Source: CAVVEQ01 sp963804865 (GTDB lineage Bacteria > Chloroflexota > Anaerolineae > Anaerolineales > Anaerolineaceae). From it: 64,000 bases of DNA. The stretch spans positions 248,001 through 312,000 of the forward strand of contig CAWDSH010000042.1 in assembly GCA_963804865.1 (NCBI GenBank). Reading direction: 5' to 3'. This document shows, in pieces, positions 9,091-20,565 of this stretch. The notes below the pieces were generated by a model that did no database searches, was not told the origin of the DNA, and was given only the letters and a program-made list of their open reading frames with translations. The position numbers were made by a program, and so were the translations under genes. Within the stretch, counting starts at the first letter, position 1. Every line of letters starts with the position of its first letter.

Positions 9091-9140
9091 TTAACTTCTC
9101 TCCAGAACGTCATCAAAATTGATGCTCAAACCACCTCCTT
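9091..9140 (-). other. strong Shine-Dalgarno with possible 12-codon leader ORF
   Basis: In the leader of the binding-protein gene the minus strand carries AAGGAGGTGG (9131-9140) immediately before a TTG at 9127-9129, which opens a 12-codon frame ending at TAA 9091-9093. The spacing to TTG is shorter than ideal. It may be a leader peptide, or only a decoy ribosome site. Weak evidence. Confidence 0.25.
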
Positions 9141-9211
9141 ATTATTTTTTATTTTGTTGGAATTTATACTCACACGGCGTTCTTAAATTGTGAATACAAT
9201 CGAAAAAATTC

Positions 9212-9225
9212 ACCAATAAATTGGT
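9212..9225. promoter_or_regulatory. 14-base palindrome at transcription start (candidate operator)
   Basis: ACCAAT-N2-ATTGGT is a perfect inverted repeat lying just downstream of the -10 box of the binding-protein promoter, where a bound repressor would block initiation. No regulator gene adjoins it, so the factor is unknown. Confidence 0.45.
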
Positions 9226-9233
9226 ATCTAAAT

Positions 9234-9261
9234 ATTATAGAAGGAAAAATCAAAAAGTCAA
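9234..9261 (-). promoter_or_regulatory. sigma-70 promoter of the peptide importer operon
   Basis: On the minus strand TTGACT (complement of 9256-9261) and a perfect TATAAT (9234-9239) are separated by 16 bases. The transcript would start near 9227, giving a leader of about 170 bases before ATG 9056. Confidence 0.75.
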
Positions 9262-9263
9262 TC

Positions 9264-9300
9264 ACTAAAAAAATTCCCCATGATCAATTTTCATGGGGAA
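9264..9300 (-). terminator. intrinsic terminator of the LCP gene
   Basis: A perfect 10-base stem (9274-9283 with 9291-9300) with a 7-base loop is followed on the minus strand by a run of seven T. It lies 20 bases past the stop of the LCP gene, and separates it from the importer promoter. Confidence 0.85.
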
Positions 9301-9320
9301 AAAATATTGGATGGTTCAAT

Positions 9321-10730
9321 TTATGGCATTGGATTGCTGTTCGCCCAATCGTTGCCGACGATCACCACGATATCCTGCTGGGAATTGGGGTCATAACTAT
9401 TCCAGATGCGGTTGCTGTCCACACCCAGCAGACCGGATAAGAAATTGAGTGTGTATGGTTTAGGTCCATATAAATAGAGAACGGATTGATCGTACACCTG
9501 GCCGGCGTTGCCTTCTGAGACAACATTCAGACCTTGCGAACGAAAATATTCCGCAGTCTTTGAAGCCAGCCCTTCCACCATGGTACCGTTTTGGACGGAT
9601 ACGCGGGCGGTTTCGGTGGTGATGCTGCCAGCCGGATCGGTCGCTTGTGCCAGCGGTGCGGCGGATCCACCGGTGGTGAAGATCTGATCACGGACAACGC
9701 GGATTTCATCAGGGATGGGAATCAGGATCTCAAGCCCATCCGCAGACCAGGCATCCACCGTTTGACTTGGGCCAATTGAGGCCTGGGAGATATTTTCCAT
9801 CCGGATCTGAAGTGCCAGCTGCGCCAGCTCGATGATCTGTTGTAAATTGAAATTTGTGTGAATTCCAGCTGACAACTGCTGGTAAAGGGATGGAGCTTTA
9901 GCGATCAAGGTGGGGAGCATATCCAGCTTGAGGATCCTATCCCTGATTGCCATGATGACCTGCTGTTGCCGGCGGGAGCGGTCGAAATCCCCGCCTTCCG
10001 TGTAACGATTACGGGCGTAGGAAAGCAGGAGCGCCCCATCAAGGGTGACGGTTTCACCCGCTTTCAAGTGTTCCTCGTAACCCGTTGTTCCGATGCGCTC
10101 GAGTTTGATGTCCACTTCTGGAGTGATGGGCACACCACCGATGAGATCGATCATCTCTGTGAATGTGTTGAAGTCAACCTGTGCATAATAATTGACCGGA
10201 ACGCCCAAAAATTCCGAAACAGTTTTCATCGCCAATTCGGGACCACCACCGGGCAGGTGATAGGCTTCACCGAGGTAGTATGCGGTATTGATCTTTCCGT
10301 AATCGAAATCCGGGATATTTACCCACATATCGCGCGGTATGGTCAGCGTGCCAGCTGTACGGGTTACCGGATCGATGGTGAAGAGGATCATGGTGTCTGA
10401 ACGCGGGATATCTCCAACCTGCCAATCGCGGAAATCCAGTCCCATGAAGAGGACGTTGACCCTGCTCTTACCATCCCAGGGCTTGGCTTCAACTTCCTCC
10501 ACCGGCATCATGGGGGCTGAGAGGATATCTTCGGTTGAGTTGCCTGAATTTGAAATCACCGGCGATCCCGGAAGATCACTGATCGTCCATCCCATGATGG
10601 TGTTGCGAATGAGAATGAACGCCAGAGTCCCGGTTATCCCTGCAAGGATGATGAACGCGACAAGAATGCCAACAGCGACACCATCCGGACGTTTCTTTAG
10701 TTTTTTTGTTGCTAGTGTTGTTCGTGCCAT
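9321..10730 (-). CDS. LytR-CpsA-Psr (LCP) family protein with LytR_C domain
   Basis: This is a 469-residue membrane-anchored protein. A basic cytoplasmic N-terminus is followed by one membrane segment (about residues 20-42), then the extracytoplasmic LCP domain. LCP hallmarks are NVLFMGLD, PRSDTMILFTIDP, TIPRDMWVNIPDF, KINTAY, and the arginine-rich YARNRYTEGGDFDRSRRQQQVI. LCP enzymes transfer lipid-linked glycopolymers to peptidoglycan or other acceptors. The C-terminal part (about 380-465, ARVSVQNGT...GLASKTAEYFRSQG) matches the LytR_C domain. The VanW gene lies nearby on the same strand, which fits cell-envelope work. The polymer attached in this organism is unknown. Confidence 0.9.
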   Translation of the reverse strand: MARTTLATKKLKKRPDGVAVGILVAFIILAGITGTLAFILIRNTIMGWTISDLPGSPVISNSGNSTEDILSAPMMPVEEVEAKPWDGKSRVNVLFMGLDFRDWQVGDIPRSDTMILFTIDPVTRTAGTLTIPRDMWVNIPDFDYGKINTAYYLGEAYHLPGGGPELAMKTVSEFLGVPVNYYAQVDFNTFTEMIDLIGGVPITPEVDIKLERIGTTGYEEHLKAGETVTLDGALLLSYARNRYTEGGDFDRSRRQQQVIMAIRDRILKLDMLPTLIAKAPSLYQQLSAGIHTNFNLQQIIELAQLALQIRMENISQASIGPSQTVDAWSADGLEILIPIPDEIRVVRDQIFTTGGSAAPLAQATDPAGSITTETARVSVQNGTMVEGLASKTAEYFRSQGLNVVSEGNAGQVYDQSVLYLYGPKPYTLNFLSGLLGVDSNRIWNSYDPNSQQDIVVIVGNDWANSNPMP

Positions 10731-10816
10731 GAAATATTTAACCTGTTAAAAAGAGATTTAACTGGAAATGCTTTTCCAATGTTGCATTTAATATACCAGA
10801 TGACTCGCTTGTCGGA

Positions 10817-11038
10817 TTAGGTCGGCCGAGGTGGAGGAATGGGTAGGTCTTCTTTTTTCGAAGCTTGCCATTTATCCCCTTCATCGATGAGCATCACAGG
10901 GATATCTTCGACGATGGGGTATTTTCTTCCGCAATCCCGGCATATCAGCCAGGTTTCCTTATAAAAATCCAGCAAACCGGCTTTTTCTCTAACGCAAGCC
11001 GGGCAGCGCAGTATTTCCAGCAATTCAGGATGTACCAT
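10817..11038 (-). CDS. Trm112-like zinc-ribbon protein (UPF0434/YcaR type)
   Basis: This is a 73-residue protein. It begins HPELLEILRCPAC and continues with a second pair in CRDCGRKYPIVEDIPVML, the pattern of Trm112/YcaR proteins. The four cysteines (CPAC and CRDC) could bind zinc. In eukaryotes and archaea Trm112 activates methyltransferases; the bacterial role is not settled. It lies between the LCP and VanW genes, and no methyltransferase adjoins it. The short Pro-rich tail is unremarkable. Confidence 0.8.
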   Translation of the reverse strand: MVHPELLEILRCPACVREKAGLLDFYKETWLICRDCGRKYPIVEDIPVMLIDEGDKWQASKKEDLPIPPPRPT

Positions 11039-11124
11039 TGAGTTTCCTCCAGGAAATCCACATCATCAGATTTTACCATATCGATTTAATGCAATTTTCA
11101 TTCCACCATAGGACGCCGGTAAAT

Positions 11125-12981
11125 CTATTCTGGTTCCGGGGTGGGCAATTCAGTACCCGGTCCGTATTCATAAACTGCCTGCCATTGCAGGAAATGGGTT
11201 GAAAAACTGTCCTGGAAATAGACCTGCCCATCTTTGTTTACCGTCCGGCGTACGGTTACATCCGCGCCATCCGCTTTCCATTCAACCTGCTTGATCTCGT
11301 CCAAAGCCAGATCGGGATTCTCCCGGTAGAGATCCTCGGGTGCTTCAATAACGTTTTGAGGCCCGGTGGTCGTCCAATCTACGGTGCGCCCGTCGGGGGT
11401 GGAATAGAATTTCCAGATGATCGTCCCATACGTGGGATTCACGTAAGTTTCCATCAGCAGCCAATAGGGGGTATCGTTGACGAATTTAAAATCCACCAGG
11501 GGGACAAACACCGTTGCGTCCAACCCTGCCAGGTTTGCACTGTGACCTGAGGCAGTTTGTTCATAATAACCAACCCGGTAGGCATGCGCATGGCGTTCGA
11601 CAATGGGAAATCCTGCGAAGAACGCGGTGCGGAAGAGTGTGGTGCTGACCTGGCAGACGCCACCGCCGACACCTTTGATCGTCTGGTTTCCCAGGATGAT
11701 CAACGCCTCGGCGTAACCGTTATCCAGGCTGATATCACCCAGCGCGGAAGCCATGGAGAAAGTCTGCCCGGGAGCCACAAGCAATCCATAGAAACTTTTG
11801 GCAGCCATCTTGATGTTTTGAATCCGGTCAGAACTTGAACCGCGGAAATAGGAAGTTTCTTCGTGGATCAAACCTGTAATGCCAAGCTGCTCACCCGTCA
11901 TTTCATCCGTAACCGGGGGTTTGGTAAAAATGAATTCTAGTGGGATGGCATGACTGCCAGTCGGAAGCTGTTCTGCAATGGCTGCGGCGCTCTTTTCAAT
12001 ATCCAGCCTGCGCCCAATGACCGCCGGTTCAATCACCTCAAGTTTGTGGGTACTGTCATTGAAAGTAAACCTTGTGTTTTGAGGGGTGAGTTCGAGGGGT
12101 GATACAAGTTGGCTGAGGTAGGCGCGCAATTTATCTTTATCCAGCGCAACGTGATAAGTTGCGCCATTCGAGTTCGAAACAAGCTCAAATTTCAACATCT
12201 GTGCAAGCAGGTTGGCTGGAATCACCAGCAAAATGCTTTGTGCCGTTTGACCTTCCGGCAACAGCAGGGTCAAAGGTTGGGAAAGGATGGACCTGGCCTG
12301 TTCGGCCTGGGAACCTGCTTCCAATACCAATGGCCGGACCTCTTTTACCTGGATGGGAACGATCCCATCTTGAAATGACCTCAGCTGATCGGATATTGCG
12401 GTGAGGGTGCTGTAGATATCCACCTTGCGTCCGATATGTCCATCCGAAACTAAAACCTCTGTGCCCCGGACTTCGATGGTTGCTTCTGAGGCAGGGTCAT
12501 CAATTTCTGAGGCGATTTTATTCAGATAGCTGAAGGCGATGCGCTCGTCCTGGATCAGGGCGAGGGATGCCGAACGCTGATAATATGCAGCCCCAAATTG
12601 CTCAGCCAGGCGCTGCGCGATACTCCCTGTGCGGCCCAATCGATAGGCATTTTCAGCTGAACCCTGAAGATCGAGAAAAAGACCCAATTCGGCTGGATTG
12701 GCATGCCAGTTCCGACCTTCATATTGAAGGATGATGTTGCCGGTTAACGGGTAGGTAATATTTGCGGAAATTTTCTCAGCAGCCTCTGTGACGGTCAGGC
12801 CGCTCAGGTCGAACCCTGCCATTGAGGTGCCCGGGAATATTCGCCCCATGTAAACCAGCTGAAAGCCAAGAATAAGAATCAGTAAAAGCACTGCAAATCC
12901 TGCAATTCCCAGCAGGATCCCGCGAAGGGCATGCTGCCAATTTGTCAAAGGCTTCACTGGATTGATGATGGCTGTCTGCAC
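11125..12981 (-). CDS. VanW family protein with peptidoglycan-binding-like repeats
   Basis: This 618-residue protein has one membrane segment at about residues 20-45 and an extracytoplasmic remainder. Two related modules (about 85-200 and 240-350) resemble the PG_binding_4 domains found before VanW. The VanW domain follows at about 380-515, with the motifs NIKMAAKSFYGLLVAPGQTFSM, GGGVCQVSTTLFRTAFFAG and RHAHAYRVGYYE. A final beta-rich part (about 530-600) resembles a G5-like or small sheet domain and ends in a Pro-rich tail. VanW was first seen in vancomycin resistance clusters, but its reaction is unknown and nothing here suggests resistance. A role at the cell wall is inferred. Confidence 0.88.
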   Translation of the reverse strand: MQTAIINPVKPLTNWQHALRGILLGIAGFAVLLLILILGFQLVYMGRIFPGTSMAGFDLSGLTVTEAAEKISANITYPLTGNIILQYEGRNWHANPAELGLFLDLQGSAENAYRLGRTGSIAQRLAEQFGAAYYQRSASLALIQDERIAFSYLNKIASEIDDPASEATIEVRGTEVLVSDGHIGRKVDIYSTLTAISDQLRSFQDGIVPIQVKEVRPLVLEAGSQAEQARSILSQPLTLLLPEGQTAQSILLVIPANLLAQMLKFELVSNSNGATYHVALDKDKLRAYLSQLVSPLELTPQNTRFTFNDSTHKLEVIEPAVIGRRLDIEKSAAAIAEQLPTGSHAIPLEFIFTKPPVTDEMTGEQLGITGLIHEETSYFRGSSSDRIQNIKMAAKSFYGLLVAPGQTFSMASALGDISLDNGYAEALIILGNQTIKGVGGGVCQVSTTLFRTAFFAGFPIVERHAHAYRVGYYEQTASGHSANLAGLDATVFVPLVDFKFVNDTPYWLLMETYVNPTYGTIIWKFYSTPDGRTVDWTTTGPQNVIEAPEDLYRENPDLALDEIKQVEWKADGADVTVRRTVNKDGQVYFQDSFSTHFLQWQAVYEYGPGTELPTPEPE

Positions 12982-13085
12982 AGAATTACCTCGTTCGGTT
13001 TATTATAATGAATGCCGTCGCTCGCTGCAGGCGCTATTAATGATTTCTAACCTTGCCTGACATTTAATCCTTCCAAAAGTGTATC

Positions 13086-13113
13086 TTGACATGTTGTGTG
13101 GATGAAGTATAAT
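13086..13113 (+). promoter_or_regulatory. rRNA operon promoter P1
   Basis: TTGACA (13086-13091) and TATAAT (13108-13113) are both perfect and separated by 16 bases. It lies about 455 bases upstream of the 16S rRNA. The stretch between 12982 and the 16S gene holds no credible coding frame, only promoters and leader. Confidence 0.8.
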
Positions 13114-13236
13114 CCAGCCGCTATCTAAGAAGCACAGCACTGTAAAAACCACATAACTTGTCAGGTTGCAACTTGGCTGGGATGGAGTGAAGCCGATGTC
13201 CTGAATAGGCATCGGTATTTTAATGCAAATTCACTC

Positions 13237-13265
13237 TTGACAGGCGCGCCCAAAGCGCTTAAAAT
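13237..13265 (+). promoter_or_regulatory. rRNA operon promoter P2
   Basis: TTGACA (13237-13242), 17-base spacer, TAAAAT (13260-13265). The spacer contains a GC-rich stretch. The second of three tandem promoter-like elements. Confidence 0.55.
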
Positions 13266-13430
13266 ATCCTTCCCAAGTTGGAAAACGGGGATCTCGCTAC
13301 AACAGCAGATCGCTAACAACTGAACATGGGTGGCTTGAAGCACCGGCCCCGAGGACATCGCTGAGAAACGCCGATGTTAACCGGAAAGACAGCAAGAGAG
13401 GTAAACATCGGTTCATTTTGTCAGTTGCCC

Positions 13431-13458
13431 TTGACAGGGTATGAGAGCGTGGTAGAAT
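13431..13458 (+). promoter_or_regulatory. rRNA operon promoter P3
   Basis: TTGACA (13431-13436), 16-base spacer, TAGAAT (13453-13458). Closest to the 16S gene. Transcription would begin around 13465, just upstream of the left arm of the 16S processing stem. Confidence 0.75.
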
Positions 13459-13482
13459 CGTGCCCTCGGATAGAAGCTGAAC

Positions 13483-13506
13483 CTTGACAATTGAATAGTG
13501 ATAGGA
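13483..13506 (+). other. left arm of 16S rRNA processing stem
   Basis: This 24-base segment is complementary to 15166-15189 on the far side of 16S, with one mismatch and one G-U pair. Such stems bring the ends of pre-16S together for RNase III cleavage. Confidence 0.8.
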
Positions 13507-13566
13507 AGCATTAATCTGGTAGATCCAGTCAATTCATCCGTACTGTACACCTGAAAAGGTGTTCTT

Positions 13567-15071
<1,505 letters not shown>

Positions 15072-15123
15072 TAAAGAGATTCGAGCAAATGCCCTCGGGC
15101 AGGCGCTCTACTTTTCGAAAACC

Positions 15124-15144
15124 GCTCTGACGCGGTGTCAGAGC
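15124..15144 (+). other. hairpin in the 16S-tRNA-Ile spacer
   Basis: A perfect 8-base stem (15124-15131 with 15137-15144) with a 5-base loop lies between the 16S end and the right arm of its processing stem. It is probably a structural element of the pre-rRNA. Confidence 0.5.
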
Positions 15145-15165
15145 AGCTGGGTTTACCAGAAAGTT

Positions 15166-15189
15166 TCCTGTCACTACTCAATTGTCAAG
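15166..15189 (+). other. right arm of 16S rRNA processing stem
   Basis: Complementary to 13483-13506 across the 16S gene. It ends eight bases before tRNA-Ile, so cleavage here would also release the tRNA precursor. Confidence 0.8.
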
Positions 15190-15196
15190 CTGAAGC

Positions 15197-15270
15197 GGGC
15201 CTTTAGCTCAGTTGGTTAGAGCGCGCCTCTGATAAGGGCGAGGTCTCAGGTTCGAGCCCTGAAAGGCCCA
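15197..15270 (+). tRNA. tRNA-Ile (GAT)
   Basis: It has a 7-base acceptor stem GGGCCTT/AAGGCCC, D-arm, anticodon GAT inside CTCTGATAAGG, and the T-arm with GGTTCGAGCCC. The discriminator is A and the next bases are CCT, so CCA is not encoded and must be added. It sits in the 16S-23S spacer, the usual place for tRNA-Ile. Confidence 0.97.
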
Positions 15271-15285
15271 CCTGCCTGAAAAGAC

Positions 15286-15358
15286 GGGGATGTAGCTCAG
15301 TTGGGAGAGCGCCGCCTTTGCAAGGCGGATGCCACGGGTTCGAGTCCCGTCATCTCCA
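15286..15358 (+). tRNA. tRNA-Ala (TGC)
   Basis: Acceptor GGGGATG/CATCTCC with one G-U pair, anticodon TGC in CTTTGCAAG, and T-arm GGTTCGAGTCC. The CCA end is not encoded. It follows tRNA-Ile by 15 bases in the rRNA operon. Confidence 0.97.
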
Positions 15359-15446
15359 CCTGAGTACCCGATTTTGACTGGAGAGTTAGTGAAGGATAAA
15401 GAACTAACGTAAGCCAAAACATAAAGCTTGACCGCACGGATCCTTG

Positions 15447-15473
15447 ATCGACCCGGCGGAGAGCCGGGTCGAT
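15447..15473 (+). other. GC-rich hairpin in the tRNA-Ala-23S spacer
   Basis: A perfect 11-base stem (15447-15457 with 15463-15473) has a 5-base loop and is followed within 13 bases by an A-rich, not T-rich, stretch. It looks strong enough to pause polymerase but lacks the U-run of a terminator. It is probably a processing or antitermination element of the 231-base spacer between tRNA-Ala and the 23S left arm. Confidence 0.5.
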
Positions 15474-15587
15474 ATGTGTCTTAAAAAATGAATAGGTTGA
15501 TCCGGGCTGAGCGTCCCTGATGGCAGCATGAGAGACGCCCAGCGCTGATCAACCAGCGCCGATCTGATGAAGATCGAAGTACCTTAC

Positions 15588-15606
15588 CAATCGAATAGCA
15601 TGTAGG
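15588..15606 (+). other. left arm of 23S rRNA processing stem
   Basis: Nineteen bases complementary to 18667-18685 beyond the 23S gene, with one G-U pair. Expected RNase III substrate. Confidence 0.8.
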
Positions 15607-15677
15607 CCAAGCATCAAAAATGTAAGAACTTTAGAAAGAATACGATCGCTTAGAAAGAGAATCGTGTTCTCCGCATC

Positions 15678-18640
<2,963 letters not shown>

Positions 18641-18666
18641 GTGTGGAGAACACGGTACTTTTTCAA

Positions 18667-18685
18667 CCTGCATGCTATTCGATTG
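18667..18685 (+). other. right arm of 23S rRNA processing stem
   Basis: Complementary to 15588-15606. Lies in the 71-base spacer between 23S and 5S. Confidence 0.8.
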
Positions 18686-18711
18686 TGTAAGCTTAACAAT
18701 TGTATAAAAAT

Positions 18712-18834
18712 CCTCTTGGTGATCTGAGCGACGGTGGTACACCCGGTCACATCTCGAACCCGGAAGTTAAGGCCGTCAGCGCCGATGGTACTTGGGGGGC
18801 GACCCCCTGGGAGAGTAGGTCGTTGCCAAGGGGA
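18712..18834 (+). rRNA. rrf: 5S ribosomal RNA
   Basis: It contains the conserved GAACCCGGAAGTTAAG loop and a terminal helix made of CCTCTTGG (18712-) and CCAAGGGG (to about 18833). The ends are approximate. The helix is followed directly by a T-run. Confidence 0.92.
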
Positions 18835-18844
18835 TTTTTTATTT
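18826..18844 (+). terminator. terminator of the rRNA operon, using the 5S end helix
   Basis: The 3' strand of the 5S terminal helix runs into TTTTTTATTT. The helix plus U-run would act as a terminator without further structure. Confidence 0.55.
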
Positions 18845-18888
18845 AAATCCTGGCGCGAACTCCATCAATCTATTCTCATCGATCCAGA

Positions 18889-18918
18889 TTGACATTTTCA
18901 CGTTTTTTACGATATAAT
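18889..18918 (+). promoter_or_regulatory. promoter for rpsU-infA
   Basis: TTGACA (18889-18894) and TATAAT (18913-18918) are both perfect, with an 18-base spacer. The transcript would start near 18925, about 170 bases before rpsU. Confidence 0.75.
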
Positions 18919-19020
18919 TCAACCCGGTTTTCATTTGCGCGAAACTTTCTTCGTTGACGTTTAAAATGGAGGACCAGAGACAGCTGCGACAATTTCTCAA
19001 TCGCAACAAAATGCATTTTC

Positions 19021-19055
19021 CCGGCTGTCTGCGCAAATTACAGCCGGATTTTTAT
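19021..19055 (+). terminator. terminator-like hairpin in the rpsU leader
   Basis: An 8-base stem (19021-19028 with 19040-19047) is followed by ATTTTTATT. It lies between the promoter and rpsU, so it could attenuate that transcript or end a short leader RNA of about 125 bases. Confidence 0.5.
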
Positions 19056-19065
19056 TCTTGAAGGA

Positions 19066-19087
19066 CCCTCTATAAAGAGGGGAGGTG
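19066..19087 (+). promoter_or_regulatory. small hairpin adjoining the rpsU ribosome binding site
   Basis: CCCTC (19066-19070) can pair with GAGGG (19077-19081), or alternatively with the GGAGG of the ribosome binding site (19081-19085). This would let the leader control S21 translation. Inferred from sequence only. Confidence 0.35.
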
Positions 19088-19093
19088 AGAGTC

Positions 19094-19297
19094 TTGGCAA
19101 CAGTGGTATTACGCCAGAATGAATCGCAGGACATGCTGCTAAAACGATTCCGCAAGAAAGTCGTGAAGAGCGGGATCCTCAGCACCTTGCGCGGAAAGCG
19201 CTGGTTCATCTCAAAAAGTGAGCGACGCCGCGTGGAGAAGAAAAAATCCATCCGCCGGATAAAACGCCGCCAATATACAAACACGCACATGGAGTGA
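19094..19297 (+). CDS. rpsU: 30S ribosomal protein S21
   Basis: The 67 residues from TTG 19094 fit S21: an N-terminal ATVVLRQNES strand, then DMLLKRFRKKVVKSGIL, and a long basic helix RRRVEKKKSIRRIKRR. S21 binds the small subunit near the 3' end of 16S and helps start-site selection. The TTG start is preferred over the in-frame GTG at 19085, because the GTG is part of the ribosome binding site GGAGGTG. Unusually, the gene sits directly after an rRNA operon and before infA, grouping translation-initiation functions. Confidence 0.87.
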   Translation: MATVVLRQNESQDMLLKRFRKKVVKSGILSTLRGKRWFISKSERRRVEKKKSIRRIKRRQYTNTHME

Positions 19298-19335
19298 ATC
19301 CCTGAGGGATTTAGGTTCCACGTTGGGAGGTAAGA

Positions 19336-19593
19336 ATGGCAAAAGAAGAAGATAAAATTGAGGTTGAGGGTCGGATTATAGAAGCCCTCCCTGGAACCCA
19401 ATTCAAGGTAAAACTTGAAAATGGGCACGAAGTGCTGGCATATCTTTCCGGACGAATGCGCCGGTATTATATCCGCATTTTATTGGGCGATCATGTTCGC
19501 GTTGAAATGTCACCTTATGATTTGACCCGCGGGCGAATCGTATACCGTGCCAAGAAACCGATGGGACCCGTTGTTGAACAGCCCCAGAAATAA
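19336..19593 (+). CDS. infA: translation initiation factor IF-1
   Basis: This 85-residue S1/OB-fold protein matches IF-1 throughout: KIEVEGRIIEALPGTQFKVKLENGHEVLAYLSGRMR, then GDHVRVEMSPYDLTRGRIVYR. It binds the A site of the small subunit during initiation. Its C-terminal tail is about 12 residues longer than in E. coli. A clear GGGAGG precedes ATG 19336, and it follows rpsU by 38 bases, so the two are probably co-transcribed. Confidence 0.95.
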   Translation: MAKEEDKIEVEGRIIEALPGTQFKVKLENGHEVLAYLSGRMRRYYIRILLGDHVRVEMSPYDLTRGRIVYRAKKPMGPVVEQPQK

Positions 19594-19598
19594 TTTTC

Positions 19599-19624
19599 TC
19601 CCCGCGAAAGCGGGGATTTGTTTT
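19599..19624 (+). terminator. intrinsic terminator of rpsU-infA
   Basis: A 6-base GC stem, CCCCGC (19600-19605) with GCGGGG (19610-19615), closes a GAAA tetraloop and is followed by ATTTGTTTTAT. Confidence 0.8.
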
Positions 19625-19635
19625 ATATCAGGTAT

Positions 19636-19664
19636 TTGCTACTTGATGGTCAATTGCTTATACT
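19636..19664 (+). promoter_or_regulatory. promoter of the coiled-coil protein gene
   Basis: TTGCTA (19636-19641), 17-base spacer, TATACT (19659-19664), about 55 bases before ATG 19719. Confidence 0.5.
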
Positions 19665-19718
19665 AGGAAGAGCTTCTTGTTGATTAACGCGGATAAAAAA
19701 GTCTGAAGAGGTGATGAA

Positions 19719-20363
19719 ATGGAAAAAGAAACCCGGAAAACCAATGAAGACGCCATGGCTCAAAAATCTGATTTGATGAATTCAACTCCATCGACTGGCA
19801 TGAAGAGGGATTCGCTGTTACGCAAGATCATGATCTGGGTGGCTCTTGAGGCTGGTGTACTCCTGATTGGTGCCGCGATGGTGTTTTTCTGGCTTTATCA
19901 ACCCGCAATCGGGAAACTTAACACGACGCAACAGGATCTGGAGCGAGCCGACCGCGAATTATCCACCACCCAATCCGATTTGGACGCAGCTCAAGCCGAG
20001 ATTCTCGATAAACAAAATGAAATTACCACGCTAGAGGCTACCCTTACAGAGAATGAACAGCTTCTGCAGCAGAAGGCACAGAATGAATTGGTATTGAAAT
20101 CACTTGCCGAGGCAAATATCGCGCAGAACGCCTTTGCATCTGCAGACTTCACCACGGTACGAATTGCTCTTGCAAACGTCAAGGAATACCTGGGTCAACT
20201 TAAGGCTGGCAATTTGGATCCTGCAATGCTGGAAGGCATTCTTCAGAGAACCATTCAGGCACAGGCTGCTGTCGAAAACCAGTCCGAATTTACCGGGAGC
20301 GAGCTGGATTCACTGGTACTCAATCTTAACCAGCTTCTGAACCTGATTTCCAGCGGTCAATAA
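19719..20363 (+). CDS. membrane-anchored coiled-coil protein of unknown function
   Basis: This is a 214-residue protein. It has a polar N-terminus of about 35 residues, one hydrophobic segment (about 38-60), then a long heptad-like stretch (about 65-125, rich in Leu, Gln, Glu, Asp) predicted to form a coiled coil. A helical tail follows. GAGGTG precedes ATG 19719. No enzyme motif is visible and no family is recognised. The shape suggests a structural or scaffolding protein at the cytoplasmic membrane. The gene is transcribed alone, behind its own promoter. The 202 bases after it hold nothing I can identify. Confidence 0.7.
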   Translation: MEKETRKTNEDAMAQKSDLMNSTPSTGMKRDSLLRKIMIWVALEAGVLLIGAAMVFFWLYQPAIGKLNTTQQDLERADRELSTTQSDLDAAQAEILDKQNEITTLEATLTENEQLLQQKAQNELVLKSLAEANIAQNAFASADFTTVRIALANVKEYLGQLKAGNLDPAMLEGILQRTIQAQAAVENQSEFTGSELDSLVLNLNQLLNLISSGQ

Positions 20364-20565
20364 TTCGAATCTAAATATCGAAATACCACACAATCTCTGC
20401 TTGACTCTCAAATCGAGAGCTCCGATGATGGATTCACAGGATACCTTCTGAATAGGCAGGCGTTCCAATCAATGCTTAAATCAGGCGGTTAAATCATTCA
20501 GTAATTGGCGAACCCCAAAAACCATTTTGAGGACGCCGCAACCAACAGAATGTAACGAATTTATT

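Noticed and set aside
11125..12981. VanW gene as a vancomycin resistance determinant
   Set aside because: No vanHAX or vanRS genes are present, and VanW domains are common in envelope proteins of many bacteria.
13003..13358. Minus-strand frames in the rRNA promoter region
   Set aside because: No ribosome sites and no recognisable protein; the region is explained by promoters and leader.
15447..15473. Hairpin in the tRNA-Ala-23S spacer as a terminator separating 16S and 23S transcription
   Set aside because: No U-run follows, and matched processing stems and the lack of a good promoter before 23S indicate one operon.
18839..19428. Minus-strand frames opposite rpsU and its leader
   Set aside because: Shadows of rpsU/infA and their leader; low complexity and no start signals.
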